In this document: positions 34,909-43,838 of the stretch, piece by piece | Layout of the letters: each line of letters begins with the position of its first letter | How positions within the stretch are numbered: the stretch's first letter is position 1 | Assembly (NCBI RefSeq): GCF_019351405.1 | Contig: NZ_JAHWZX010000014.1 | Span: forward strand, 2,181 to 66,180 | DNA from: Stakelama flava | GTDB lineage: Bacteria > Pseudomonadota > Alphaproteobacteria > Sphingomonadales > Sphingomonadaceae | Length of the DNA: 64,000 bases | Direction of reading: 5' to 3' | The notes under the pieces: generated by a model | Database searches by the model: none | The model's input: only the letters and a program-made list of their open reading frames with translations | Told to the model about the DNA's origin: nothing | Translations under genes and position numbers: made by a program

Positions 34909-35829
34909 TTACTCGACCGGCGCTGCGGCGCCTTCGCCAAGCCGCCCCTTTTGCCGCGCCAGCCACAGCGTGTACGCACCCACCCCGGTTCCGACGATCA
35001 GCCCGGCGAGCGAGGCTTCCGGCCCGAACGTGCCGCCTGACAGCCAGTGCGGCATATCCGCGGCGGGCCGGGTGAGGAGCGGCCCGCCCGCGAAGCCGTC
35101 AGTGCCCGAAACGGCAGCGCCGAAAATCCACCCTTGCGTGAAATTCCATCCGGCATGCACGCCGACCGAGACCCAGACACGCCCGGTGAGGATGTAGAAG
35201 GTGGCAAGCATCACGCCCGCCTCTACCGCGATACACAGCGCGGCGAACAGGCTGGCGTTCGGATTGCCGAGATGGACCAGCCCGAAAATGAGCGCCGACA
35301 GGCCCAGCGCGGGCCAGATGCCGAAGGCGCGCCACAACAGGCGAAGGATGACCAGCCGGAACAGCACTTCCTCCATCACGCCCGACTGGATCGATTCGGA
35401 CACCGCTCGCGTCACCGTTTGCACGGGCACCGCCGTCACCGTCATCCATCCGGCGGTCCATGCGATGGCAACGGCCGCCGCCATCATCGCAGCGCCGATC
35501 GCAAGGCCAAGCGCCACCTCAAACGGAAAAAAGCGCAATTTAAGTTCTGAGGCGCGCCTCTTTTCGCCCCAGCCGACCAGCGCTGCATAAAGCGAGGTCG
35601 CGACCAATGCGCCCAATATCGTCGACAACAGCACGATGGTCTGGTTCACATCCGCCGGTTCGATGCCCGCTCTGCTCGCCGCAACGCCGACCAGTCCGCC
35701 AGAAATCAGGCCGAAAGTGAAAATCACCAGCACGGCGAGCAGCACCATCCAGCCGATGGCGCGCAGCCAGCGAAGCCTGCCCGGCGCGACTATCCGCGCA
35801 TTTCCCAGTTCCACCGCACGCGCCATCAT
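34909..35829 (-). CDS. CPBP family intramembrane protease
   Basis: A roughly 306-residue protein with about eight membrane helices and the three CPBP/Abi motifs: EEVLFRLVILRLLWR, FGLVHLGNPNAS, and HAGWNFTQGWIFG. The family includes Rce1-type prenyl-protein proteases; bacterial members are often involved in bacteriocin self-immunity or have unknown substrates. Tandem ATGs stand at 35829 and 35826. The open frame to 35916 lacks family resemblance. The gene is convergent with the copper chaperone gene (six bases between) and divergent from the next gene. Confidence 0.87.
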   Translation of the reverse strand: MMARAVELGNARIVAPGRLRWLRAIGWMVLLAVLVIFTFGLISGGLVGVAASRAGIEPADVNQTIVLLSTILGALVATSLYAALVGWGEKRRASELKLRFFPFEVALGLAIGAAMMAAAVAIAWTAGWMTVTAVPVQTVTRAVSESIQSGVMEEVLFRLVILRLLWRAFGIWPALGLSALIFGLVHLGNPNASLFAALCIAVEAGVMLATFYILTGRVWVSVGVHAGWNFTQGWIFGAAVSGTDGFAGGPLLTRPAADMPHWLSGGTFGPEASLAGLIVGTGVGAYTLWLARQKGRLGEGAAAPVE

Positions 35830-35918
35830 CGCCCCCGTTGCAAACCGCCATTCATGCTGGCCCGGTCTTCGCCATGCAATGCTTGTTTTCGTTCCGGCGG
35901 CGGCGGATATGCACAATC

Positions 35919-36398
35919 ATGGCAGTTCGCGGCAGCCGCCCCCTCACCCCCGGCGAAATCGCATTGGCGCATCCCGTTTTCGGCGGTGCGATCCAATATG
36001 ACGCGGCGCGTGTCGCAGGGCGCAAATGGGTGTTCTTTCAGCCGCGCAACACCGTCATGGCGCCGACGGGGTGCATCCATTTCCACCCCGATGGCGGTCT
36101 GTACCGCGACGATTTCAGCAACGCCTCGCTATCGCTGCAGGGATTATTCATCCATGAAATGACGCATATCTGGCAGGCGCAGGCAAAGGGCCGCTTCTAC
36201 CTGCCGCTCATGCGCCATCCCTTTTGCCGCTACGCCTATCGCTTCGAAGCGGGAAAACCGTTCGCCGCATACGGGATCGAACAGCAGGCCGAGCTCGTCC
36301 GCCACCTGTTCCTGAGCCGCAAAGGAGCGCCCCCGGCGGGAGTGCCCCCACTGCCCGAACTGGAAGAAACGGTACGCTTCAGCCCGAATGGGCGCTGA
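35919..36398 (+). CDS. Small zincin-like protein (annotated elsewhere as vgr-related)
   Basis: A 159-residue protein starting MAVRGSRPLTPGEIALAHPVFGGAIQYDAARV. It then has LFIHEMTHIWQAQAKG, an HExxH zinc motif, and later AYGIEQQAELVRHLFL. The N-terminal RPLTPGE...VFG pattern is seen in bacterial DUF4157-like zincins and in sphingomonad proteins labelled vgr-related. The substrate is unknown and no signal peptide is present. No type VI secretion genes are nearby, so that label has no support here. It overlaps phaZ tail to tail by 20 bases. Confidence 0.7.
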   Translation: MAVRGSRPLTPGEIALAHPVFGGAIQYDAARVAGRKWVFFQPRNTVMAPTGCIHFHPDGGLYRDDFSNASLSLQGLFIHEMTHIWQAQAKGRFYLPLMRHPFCRYAYRFEAGKPFAAYGIEQQAELVRHLFLSRKGAPPAGVPPLPELEETVRFSPNGR

Positions 36399-37611
36399 TC
36401 CATTTTTCCAGAACGGGTGCGACTTTGGTGCGCCATTTCGACCCGTTGAAGATGCCGTAATGGCCCGCCCCTTCGGCCATGTGATATTTCTTCATCTTCG
36501 CGGGCAGCTTGTCGGCGAGCGTCAGCGCCGCCTTTGTCTGGCCCAGCCCGGAAATATCGTCGCGCTCGCCCTCAACCGCCAACAGCGCGGTATCGGTAAT
36601 GTCGGACGGCTTCACCAACCGCCCGCGATGGCGCATTTCGCCCTTGGGCAGCGCATGCGTCTGGAACACCAGTTCGACGGTCTGAAGATAGAATTCGGCG
36701 CTCATATCGCAGACCGAACGATATTCGTCGTAGAAGGACCGGGTGGCCTCGGCGCTTTCCTCATCGCCCTGGACGAGATGTTTGAACATCTCCCAATGGC
36801 TCATCAAATGGCTGCCAAGGTTCATCGACATGAACCCGGCAAGCTGGAGAAAGCCCGGATAGACTTCGCGCCCCGCACCGGGATACAGCATCGGCACGGT
36901 GGCGACGACATTCTGTTCGAACCACGCAAGCGGGCGTTCGGTGGCGACCGTGTTCACCGCCGTGGGCGCTTCGCGCGTATCGATGGGGCCGCCCATCATG
37001 GTCAGCGTGCGCGGACGGTTGGGATGGTTCTTGCCGCCCATGAACGCGGTCGCCGCATAGCAGGGAACGGAGGGCTGGCACACGGCGAGCATGTGCGCGC
37101 GCGGGTCCCCCGTTTCACCGATTTTGGCCAGAAATTCGACGACATAATCGACATAATCGTCAAGGTCGAAGCTGCCTTCGGCCAGCGGTACCATCTTCGC
37201 ATCGCGCCAGTCGGTGATATAGACATCGGCAAAGGGAAGCATCCGCTCCACCGTGCCGCGAAGCAGGGTCGCATAATGACCCGACATCGGCGCGACGATG
37301 AGGAGTTTGGGACCACCCTCGACGCCTTCGCGAACGAAATGCTTCAACTGGCCGAACGGCTTGCGCAGCACGATCTCTTCCTGCACGGCCACCGTCTTGC
37401 CCGCGACCACCGTTTCGGTCAGCCCGAATTCGGGCTTGCCGCGCGGCTGGGCGGCATGGGCGAAGACTTCCAGCGCGCTTGCGAGCACCGGACCGCCGCC
37501 GAAATAGGCGAACGGGTTCGCCGGATTGGTCAGCATGCCGGCACCGAAATTGGCCCAGGCGCTGGCCCCGGCCAGCAGCGATCGTTGCATTTCGTAAGCG
37601 TTGTACAGCAT
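36379..37611 (-). CDS. phaZ: Intracellular polyhydroxyalkanoate depolymerase
   Basis: This enzyme degrades stored polyhydroxybutyrate granules. The 410-residue alpha/beta-hydrolase has the PhaZ N terminus MLYNAYEMQRSLL, the nucleophile region AVCQPSVP with Cys178 (intracellular depolymerases use Cys instead of Ser), MMGGPIDTR, and a C-terminal AEGAGHYGIFNGSKWR that brings the catalytic His. Start ATG at 37611 is chosen by family length and motif. The synthesis genes phaABC are not in the window. Confidence 0.92.
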   Translation of the reverse strand: MLYNAYEMQRSLLAGASAWANFGAGMLTNPANPFAYFGGGPVLASALEVFAHAAQPRGKPEFGLTETVVAGKTVAVQEEIVLRKPFGQLKHFVREGVEGGPKLLIVAPMSGHYATLLRGTVERMLPFADVYITDWRDAKMVPLAEGSFDLDDYVDYVVEFLAKIGETGDPRAHMLAVCQPSVPCYAATAFMGGKNHPNRPRTLTMMGGPIDTREAPTAVNTVATERPLAWFEQNVVATVPMLYPGAGREVYPGFLQLAGFMSMNLGSHLMSHWEMFKHLVQGDEESAEATRSFYDEYRSVCDMSAEFYLQTVELVFQTHALPKGEMRHRGRLVKPSDITDTALLAVEGERDDISGLGQTKAALTLADKLPAKMKKYHMAEGAGHYGIFNGSKWRTKVAPVLEKWISAHSG

Positions 37612-37792
37612 CAAAATCCTTCCGCCCCCCATGGGCTCCCGCACGGCTCGCCCTGCGCCGGGTTTACGTGCCACGCGTGCTTATAGCGCGGCGATGGTGC
37701 GCTGCAATGTCGCACGCTGCGCGCCACGATCGGGTTAAAATCACCCATGGCGGTTTTACCGGTGCCCGGATCGCGCTAACCCGGTTCGCATC

Positions 37793-39607
37793 ATGGCCGA
37801 TACCGAAGCAGCACCGCCCGAAAAACCGGACCCGCCCGAAAAGCTGAACCCCGCGCCCGAACGAAAGCTGGGCAATCTGGCAATCGTGTGGCGCTTCACC
37901 GCGCCGTACAAGGGGCGGCTGGCGCTGGCGCTGATATCGCTGCTGATCGCGGCGGTGGCGACCATGTCGGTCCCCTATACCTTCCGCCTGGTGGTCGATC
38001 GCGGTTTCGCCGACACCGCCGATCCGTCGGCGATCCGGCCCTATTTCGAAATGCTGCTGGTCGTGGTCGGCATCCTGGCGCTGGCGACGGCCGGGCGTTT
38101 CTATTTCGTGTCCTGGCTGGCCGAACGCACCACCGCCGACATGCGCATGGCGGTGCACGCCAATCTGCTTCGCCTGCCGCCCAAATGGTTCGAGGTGAAC
38201 CGGCCTTCCGAAATCGCCTCGCGACTCACCTCCGACACCGCGATCGTCGAACAGGTGGTGGGCAGCACCATTTCGATCGCGCTGCGCAACTTTCTGGTCG
38301 GCACGCTGGGCGTACTCTATCTTTTCGTGCTCGCGCCCAGAATTGCGCTGTTCCTGATCATCGGCATCCCGCTGGTCACGCTGCCGGTGATCTGGCTGGG
38401 CGGGAAGGTCCGCAAGCTGTCGCGATCGACGCAGGACCGGATCGCCGATGTCGGATCGATGGTGTCCGAAACGCTGGGCGCGATGCGGATCGTTCAGGCA
38501 TTCGGGCAGGAACGGCGCGAACGCCGCCGCTTCGAAAGCGCGGTGGAATCGGTGTTCGCCACATCAAAGCGCCGTTTCGGGCTGCGCGCGCTGATGACCG
38601 CGCTGGTCATCGCGCTGCTGTTCGGCGCGATCACGCTGATCATGTGGGACGCCGTGGCGGGCGTTGCCAGCGGTCGGATCACCGGCGGAGAGATCACGGC
38701 ATTCGTGCTGACAGCAGGGCTGGTCACCGGCTCGTTCGGCGCGCTGATCGAGGTGTATGGCGACCTGCTGCGCGCATCGGGTGCGGCGGCGCGTATGGCC
38801 GAACTGCTGGCTGAACAGCCCGACATCACGGCGCCCGCCGACCCCACCCCGTTACCCCTGCCGCCGCTGGGCGAGATTGCGTTCGATCACGTAACCTTCC
38901 ACTATCCCACCCGGCCTGAGGTCGCGGCGCTCCACAATTTCTCGCTTCGGGTCGAAAGCGGCGAGACGGTGGCGCTGGTCGGGCCGTCGGGGGCCGGAAA
39001 ATCGACGCTGTTCGGTCTGATCCAGCGCTTTTACGATCCGCAAGAGGGGACCGTCAGCATCGATCGCGTTGCCCTGCCCGCCGCCGATCCCGCGGTCACG
39101 CGCGCGCGCATCGCGATGGTGCCGCAGGAAACGGTGATGTTCGCCGCGTCGGCACGCGACAATCTGCGCTATGGCAAATGGGAAGCGAGCGACGAGGAAA
39201 TCTGGCAGGCGGCGGGCGCGGCCAATGCCGCCGATTTCCTGCGCGACTTGCCGGAAGGGCTCGACACTTATCTTGGGGAGGGCGGTGCGCGTCTGTCGGG
39301 CGGGCAGCGTCAGCGCATCGCCATCGCCCGCGCACTACTGCGCGACGCCCCGATCCTGCTGCTCGACGAGGCGACAAGCGCGCTTGATGCGGAAAGCGAG
39401 CGGCTGGTGCAGGATGCGCTGGAAAAGCTGATGGCGAACCGTACCACGTTGGTCATCGCGCACCGGCTCGCCACCGTGCGCGCGGCGAAGCGGATCGTGG
39501 TGATGGATGCGGGCCGGATCGTGGAAACCGGCACCCATGCCGAACTTACCGCGCTGGGGGGCCTCTATTCGCGCCTCGCCAGCCTGCAATTCAACGAGGC
39601 CGGCTGA
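37793..39607 (+). CDS. ABC exporter, fused permease and ATPase
   Basis: The 604-residue half-transporter has a six-helix ABC_membrane domain (about 35-325) and an ATPase domain. The ATPase has Walker A GPSGAGKS, Q-loop VPQET, signature LSGGQRQR, Walker B ILLLDEATSALD and the switch histidine in VIAHRLATV. It resembles MsbA/LmrA-like lipid or drug exporters. The N terminus is a proline-rich cytosolic tail (EKPDPPEKLNPAPE). The substrate cannot be given. phaZ is divergent from it, with 181 bp between the starts. Confidence 0.9.
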   Translation: MADTEAAPPEKPDPPEKLNPAPERKLGNLAIVWRFTAPYKGRLALALISLLIAAVATMSVPYTFRLVVDRGFADTADPSAIRPYFEMLLVVVGILALATAGRFYFVSWLAERTTADMRMAVHANLLRLPPKWFEVNRPSEIASRLTSDTAIVEQVVGSTISIALRNFLVGTLGVLYLFVLAPRIALFLIIGIPLVTLPVIWLGGKVRKLSRSTQDRIADVGSMVSETLGAMRIVQAFGQERRERRRFESAVESVFATSKRRFGLRALMTALVIALLFGAITLIMWDAVAGVASGRITGGEITAFVLTAGLVTGSFGALIEVYGDLLRASGAAARMAELLAEQPDITAPADPTPLPLPPLGEIAFDHVTFHYPTRPEVAALHNFSLRVESGETVALVGPSGAGKSTLFGLIQRFYDPQEGTVSIDRVALPAADPAVTRARIAMVPQETVMFAASARDNLRYGKWEASDEEIWQAAGAANAADFLRDLPEGLDTYLGEGGARLSGGQRQRIAIARALLRDAPILLLDEATSALDAESERLVQDALEKLMANRTTLVIAHRLATVRAAKRIVVMDAGRIVETGTHAELTALGGLYSRLASLQFNEAG

Positions 39608-39633
39608 TCGGCTGTTCATCGGGAGAGTAGAAA

Positions 39634-40809
39634 ATGGCAAGCGAGCGCGAATTCGACCTGATCGTTTATGGCGCGACCGGGTTTACCGGGCGGCTGGTCG
39701 CCGAATATCTGGCCGCGACCTATTCCGATGGCAGCATCCGCTGGGCGATGGCCGGACGTTCCGCCGAGAAGCTGGAGCGCGTGCGCGGCGAAATCGGTGC
39801 GCCTGCCGATACGGCACTGGTCACCGCCGATGCCGCCAATCCCGCTTCGCTGCGCGCAATGGCGGCGCGTGCCAGCGTTATCATCAGCACGGTCGGGCCG
39901 TATCAATTATATGGCTCCGAGCTGATCGCCGCCTGTGCACAAAGCGGCACCGGCTATGTCGATCTGTGTGGAGAGCCCAACTGGATGCGCGCGATGATCG
40001 ACGCGCACGAAGGCACGGCAAAGGCGAACGGCGCGCGGATCGTGTTTTCCTGCGGTTTCGATTCGATCCCCTTCGACCTTGGCGTGTGGTGCGTTCAACA
40101 GGCCGCGAAAGCGCGTTGGGGCACCCCCGCCGCGCGCGTGAAAGGCCGGGTAAAGGCGATGAAGGGCACATTTTCGGGCGGCACCGCGGCCAGCATGAAA
40201 GCCACGATGGCGGCGGGCGCGAAGGACCCGTCGGTGCTTAAGCTGATGATCGATCCCTTTGCGCTTACCCCCGGCTTTACCGGCGTCGACCAGCCAAAAG
40301 GATTGATGCCGCACTATGACGAAACGGTGGAGGCATGGGTCGCTCCGTTCATCATGGCGGTCATCAATACCAAGAATGTTCACCGCACCAACGCGCTTGC
40401 CGGACTGCCTTATGGCGCCGATTTCCGCTATGACGAAATGATGATGGTGCCGGGCCTTGGCGAAGCCGGAAAGGCTGCGGCGGAGGCGATCGCCAACGCC
40501 AATCCGATGGGCGGCAAGGACGCGCCTAAACCCGGTGAAGGCCCAAGCCGTGAAGAACGCGAAAGCGGCTTCTACGAATTGCTGTTCATCGCCGAAAACG
40601 GGGATGGCGAAACCATCACCGCTACGGTGAAGGGCGACCGGGATCCGGGCTATGGATCGACGTCAAAGATGATCGCCGAGGCGGCGATATGTCTGCTGCG
40701 CGATGTTCCGGCGGATCGCGGCGGCATATGGACGCCCGGCGCGTTGATGGCCGAGCCGCTAACAAAGCGGCTCGAAGCCCGCGCCGGGGTCACCTTTTCG
40801 GTTTCCTGA
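39634..40809 (+). CDS. Saccharopine dehydrogenase-like NADP-binding protein
   Basis: A 391-residue protein opening FDLIVYGATGFTGRLVAEYLA, the dinucleotide-binding loop of the saccharopine-dehydrogenase-like group that includes trans-acting enoyl reductases. ISTVGPYQLYGSELIAACAQSGTGYVDLCGE is the second conserved stretch, and FSCGFDSIPFDLGVW the third. Lysine synthesis is an unlikely role; lipid-related oxidoreduction is more likely (inference). The start has GGGAGAG before it, 26 bases after the ABC gene, so they may share a transcript. Confidence 0.82.
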   Translation: MASEREFDLIVYGATGFTGRLVAEYLAATYSDGSIRWAMAGRSAEKLERVRGEIGAPADTALVTADAANPASLRAMAARASVIISTVGPYQLYGSELIAACAQSGTGYVDLCGEPNWMRAMIDAHEGTAKANGARIVFSCGFDSIPFDLGVWCVQQAAKARWGTPAARVKGRVKAMKGTFSGGTAASMKATMAAGAKDPSVLKLMIDPFALTPGFTGVDQPKGLMPHYDETVEAWVAPFIMAVINTKNVHRTNALAGLPYGADFRYDEMMMVPGLGEAGKAAAEAIANANPMGGKDAPKPGEGPSREERESGFYELLFIAENGDGETITATVKGDRDPGYGSTSKMIAEAAICLLRDVPADRGGIWTPGALMAEPLTKRLEARAGVTFSVS

Positions 40810-40813
40810 AGCG

Positions 40814-41140
40814 TCAGTCGCGGTCGAGCAGCGACGACTGTTTCACCGCGGCAACCGCCGCCGCGATCGCGCCTGCGCCCAGCACGGCGGCAAGGCCGAC
40901 CCGGCGAACCCGGCGGCGACGGAATTTCCTGTAATGCGGCACGTCGATGTAAAAGCCGCCTTCGTTATCCTGCTTGACGATGCCGCGCGCGCGCATCCGT
41001 TCGAAAATCCGGCGGTCGAGCGGGCGATCGGGTTCATAGCCGACCGCACGGTCGCGCGCTACGGCGTCCTGCCGCATGAAATGCGCGATGATTTCCTTGC
41101 GACGACGGATTACGGTTTCTCGCGATGTGGTGGTGGACAT
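40814..41140 (-). CDS. Small protein with C-terminal membrane helix, paralogue A
   Basis: A 108-residue protein: a charged helical N terminus (RETVIRRRKEIIAHFMRQDAV), a middle part RRIFERMRARGIVKQDNEGG followed by FYIDVPHYRKF, a basic patch RRRRVRR, and one hydrophobic C-terminal helix (LAAVLGAGAIAAAVAAV). No named family is recognised. The middle part has a winged-helix-like look, and the same order of parts occurs in the neighbouring gene at 41209. Start ATG at 41140. Confidence 0.65.
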   Translation of the reverse strand: MSTTTSRETVIRRRKEIIAHFMRQDAVARDRAVGYEPDRPLDRRIFERMRARGIVKQDNEGGFYIDVPHYRKFRRRRVRRVGLAAVLGAGAIAAAVAAVKQSSLLDRD

Positions 41141-41208
41141 CAATGTCCCTCCTCTTTTCGTGTCGGTTGGTTTGAAAAAGCGCATGCCCGCCCGGTCGTT
41201 CCGTCGTT

Positions 41209-41496
41209 TCAGCGATAGAATGCCAATGCGACCAGCGCGATCGTCAGCGCAACGCCCAGCCACAGCCACGAACGGCGGCGGCGAAGCGCGGCGATATCGG
41301 CGTCGAATGCAGCGACATCGACATAATAATGGCCCGGTTTTGCTTCGCGAATGATCGCATGGTCACGCATATAGTCGAACGCAGCGCGGTCGCTTCCCTG
41401 CGGAATGGCGAAGGGTTCGGCCTCGGCCGGCGAAATGGCGTGACGGGCAAGCAGCGGCTGCGCCGTTTCGAAGCGCGCCCGTTCGCGAACGCTCAT
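41209..41496 (-). CDS. Small protein with C-terminal membrane helix, paralogue B
   Basis: A 95-residue protein with helical N terminus (ARFETAQPLLARHAISPAEAE), then AAFDYMRDHAIIREAKPG followed by HYYVDVAAFD, an RRRR patch and a membrane helix (LWLGVALTIALVALAFY). It aligns in layout and key residues with the preceding small gene: F-x-x-M-R, then I, then a G and an aromatic-Y/F-(I/V)-D-V block. The ATG overlaps the rnr stop as ATGA, so it is translated with RNase R. Function unknown. Confidence 0.7.
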   Translation of the reverse strand: MSVRERARFETAQPLLARHAISPAEAEPFAIPQGSDRAAFDYMRDHAIIREAKPGHYYVDVAAFDADIAALRRRRSWLWLGVALTIALVALAFYR

Positions 41497-43739
41497 CGTT
41501 TCTTACCCTTGCCCTGATGGCGGATATTGGCGGGGCGTCCGCGCCGCTTGATCTGCCGTTTCGGCTTGCCCTTGTGCCGCAAAGCGCTGTTCCCCGCCGA
41601 TCCCTTGCCGTCGGGCAGTTCAAAGCGCAGCGCGCCCGATACCGGGTTCGCCTCCACCAGCCTGAGCGGCAGGCGCTGGCCGAGCGAAAACGCTTCGCCA
41701 CTGTCCTCGCCGACCAACCGGCGGCCCGCCTCGTCATAGCGGAAATATTCGCTGCCAAGGTCGCGCGCGGGCACCAGCCCGTCGCCGCCGATCCCGTCGA
41801 CGGTCGCGAAGAAACCAAAACTCTGAACCCCGGTAATGCGCGTTTCCATCACCTGCCCGACATGTTCGGACAGATAGGCGGCGACATAGCGGTCGATCGT
41901 ATCGCGCTCCGCCTCCATCGCGCGGCGTTCCAGTCCGGAAATCGTCTCCCCCACCCGCTCCATATTGCCCGCATCCTCAGCGCTCAGCGCGCCGGGACCC
42001 AAGTCATAGGCGCCGACCAGCGAGCGATGGACGATCAGGTCGGCATAGCGGCGGATGGGCGAGGTGAAATGGGCATAGCTGCCAAGGCCAAGCCCGAAAT
42101 GGCCGTGATTGGCGGGGCCGTAATAGGCCTGGGTCTGGCTGCGCAGCACCTGCTCCATCACCTGGGGGCGGAAGTCGGCATCCCCCACCCGGTCGAGCAC
42201 CCGGTTAAAGGTCGCTGGGCGAATGACCTGCCCCAGCGCGAATTCCACGTCGAAAGTTTTCAGATACTCCTTGAGCGCGACCAGCTTTTCGCGGCTCGGC
42301 GTTTCGTGAATCCGGTACATCACCGGCGCCTTTTTCGCCTCCAGCGCCCTGGCCGCCGCGACATTGGCGGCGATCATGTAATCTTCGATCAGCTTGTGCG
42401 CGTCGAGGCGCTCGCGCGGCGCGACCGAGGTGATGCGCCCCTTTTCATCCAGCACGATACGCCGTTCGGGAATGTCGAGATCGAGCGGCTCGCGGCTCTC
42501 GCGCGCCTTATACAGCGCCTTCCAGCACCCCCAGAGCGGATTCAGCGCGGTTTCGACAAGATCGCGGGGAACCGCATCCTGATCGCCATCGATTGCCGCC
42601 TGCGCGTCTTCATAGGCGATGTTCGCCGCGATGCGCACCACCGCGCGCGAAAACCGCCAGTCGCGGATCGCGCCGTCCTTGCCGATGGTCAGGTGGCACG
42701 CCATCGCGGCGCGGTCTTCCTCCTGTTTCAGCGAGCAGATATCGGTCGACAGCGTTTCGGGCAGCATCGGCACAACGCGATCAGGGAAATACACGCTGTT
42801 GCCGCGCCGCCGCGCCTCGCGATCGAGCGCCGATCCGGGGCGGACATAAAAGCTGACATCGGCGATCGCGACGATCGCCTTCCACCCGCCGCTGTTTTTC
42901 GGATCGTCGTCGGGGGCTGCCCAGACGGCATCGTCATGGTCGCGCGCATCAGCGGGATCGATCGCGACGATGGGCAGATGGCGCAGGTCTTCGCGCTCAC
43001 CCAGTTTCTGCTTCGAAACCCGCTCCGCCTCTTCGAGCACCGCTTCGGGGAAAACGTGCGGGATTTCATGTTTGTGGATCGCGATCAGCGAGAAGCTCTT
43101 CGCTTCGAACGGATCGCCCAGCCGCTGGACCACCTTGGCGGTGATGCGCGGCGGGCGGCCAGTCTTTTCCGCCATGACCAGATCGCCGGCCTCTGCTCCG
43201 CCGGTATCGGAGACCGGAAAGTCGCGCTTTTCCTTTTTCTCCAGCCCCTTCAGCCAGAATTTGCCGCCCTCTTCGTGCAGCACACCCATCAGCGGCTCTG
43301 CGCCGCGCTGAAGCTTTTTCATCGGATGGGCGATCCAGCCCTTCCCCGCTTCCTCGGTGCGCGACAGGATGCGGTCGCCGACGCCCAGCGCGCCCTTTTT
43401 CGACCGTTCGCGCACGCGAAGCCGGGGCGGCGGCGAATCTTCCGCTTCCCAGCGTTCGGGCTCCGCCCAAACATTGCCGCCGTCATCGACATCGATGATG
43501 CGCAGCACGGTGACCTTTGGCAAGCCACCCATCTTGTGAAAGGCGCGGCCGGGTGCGCTGTCGATCAGCCCTTCATCGCCCATGTCGCGAAGCAGTTTTT
43601 TCAGCGCGATCTTTTCCTGTCCGCGGATGCCGAAGGCGCGGGCGATTTCGCGCTTGCCCGCCGGCTGGTCCGAATCGGCGATGAAGTCGAGAATCTGCTG
43701 GCGCGTGGGCAAGCCTGCGGGTTGTTCTTTTCTAGTCAT
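41493..43739 (-). CDS. rnr: Ribonuclease R
   Basis: A processive 3'-5' exoribonuclease of structured RNA, 748 residues. An N-terminal helix-turn-helix (LPTRQQILDFIADSDQPAGKREIARAFGI) comes first, then cold-shock domains, then the RNB catalytic domain: AIDPADARDHDDAVWA with the Asp cluster, YFPDRVVPMLPETLSTDICSL, and YAHFTSPIRRYADLIVHR. An S1 domain (about 640-720) and a lysine/arginine-rich tail end the protein. Start ATG at 43739. The small membrane protein gene is coupled downstream. Confidence 0.96.
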   Translation of the reverse strand: MTRKEQPAGLPTRQQILDFIADSDQPAGKREIARAFGIRGQEKIALKKLLRDMGDEGLIDSAPGRAFHKMGGLPKVTVLRIIDVDDGGNVWAEPERWEAEDSPPPRLRVRERSKKGALGVGDRILSRTEEAGKGWIAHPMKKLQRGAEPLMGVLHEEGGKFWLKGLEKKEKRDFPVSDTGGAEAGDLVMAEKTGRPPRITAKVVQRLGDPFEAKSFSLIAIHKHEIPHVFPEAVLEEAERVSKQKLGEREDLRHLPIVAIDPADARDHDDAVWAAPDDDPKNSGGWKAIVAIADVSFYVRPGSALDREARRRGNSVYFPDRVVPMLPETLSTDICSLKQEEDRAAMACHLTIGKDGAIRDWRFSRAVVRIAANIAYEDAQAAIDGDQDAVPRDLVETALNPLWGCWKALYKARESREPLDLDIPERRIVLDEKGRITSVAPRERLDAHKLIEDYMIAANVAAARALEAKKAPVMYRIHETPSREKLVALKEYLKTFDVEFALGQVIRPATFNRVLDRVGDADFRPQVMEQVLRSQTQAYYGPANHGHFGLGLGSYAHFTSPIRRYADLIVHRSLVGAYDLGPGALSAEDAGNMERVGETISGLERRAMEAERDTIDRYVAAYLSEHVGQVMETRITGVQSFGFFATVDGIGGDGLVPARDLGSEYFRYDEAGRRLVGEDSGEAFSLGQRLPLRLVEANPVSGALRFELPDGKGSAGNSALRHKGKPKRQIKRRGRPANIRHQGKGKKR

Positions 43740-43838
43740 TATCGCGCCCAAGATAGGGAAGGCTTGCATCCGCGTCACCCCGCACATGCCAACTTCCCGG
43801 CTTCAACCCCGCCGGCCAATTCGGTAGAGCTCGCTGCG

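Noticed and set aside
41517..43838. A 1264-codon plus-strand open frame that runs into glpD
   Set aside because: Only the last 490 codons match a family (GlpD). The upstream part is the antisense of rnr, without domain signals, and stays open because of high GC codon use.
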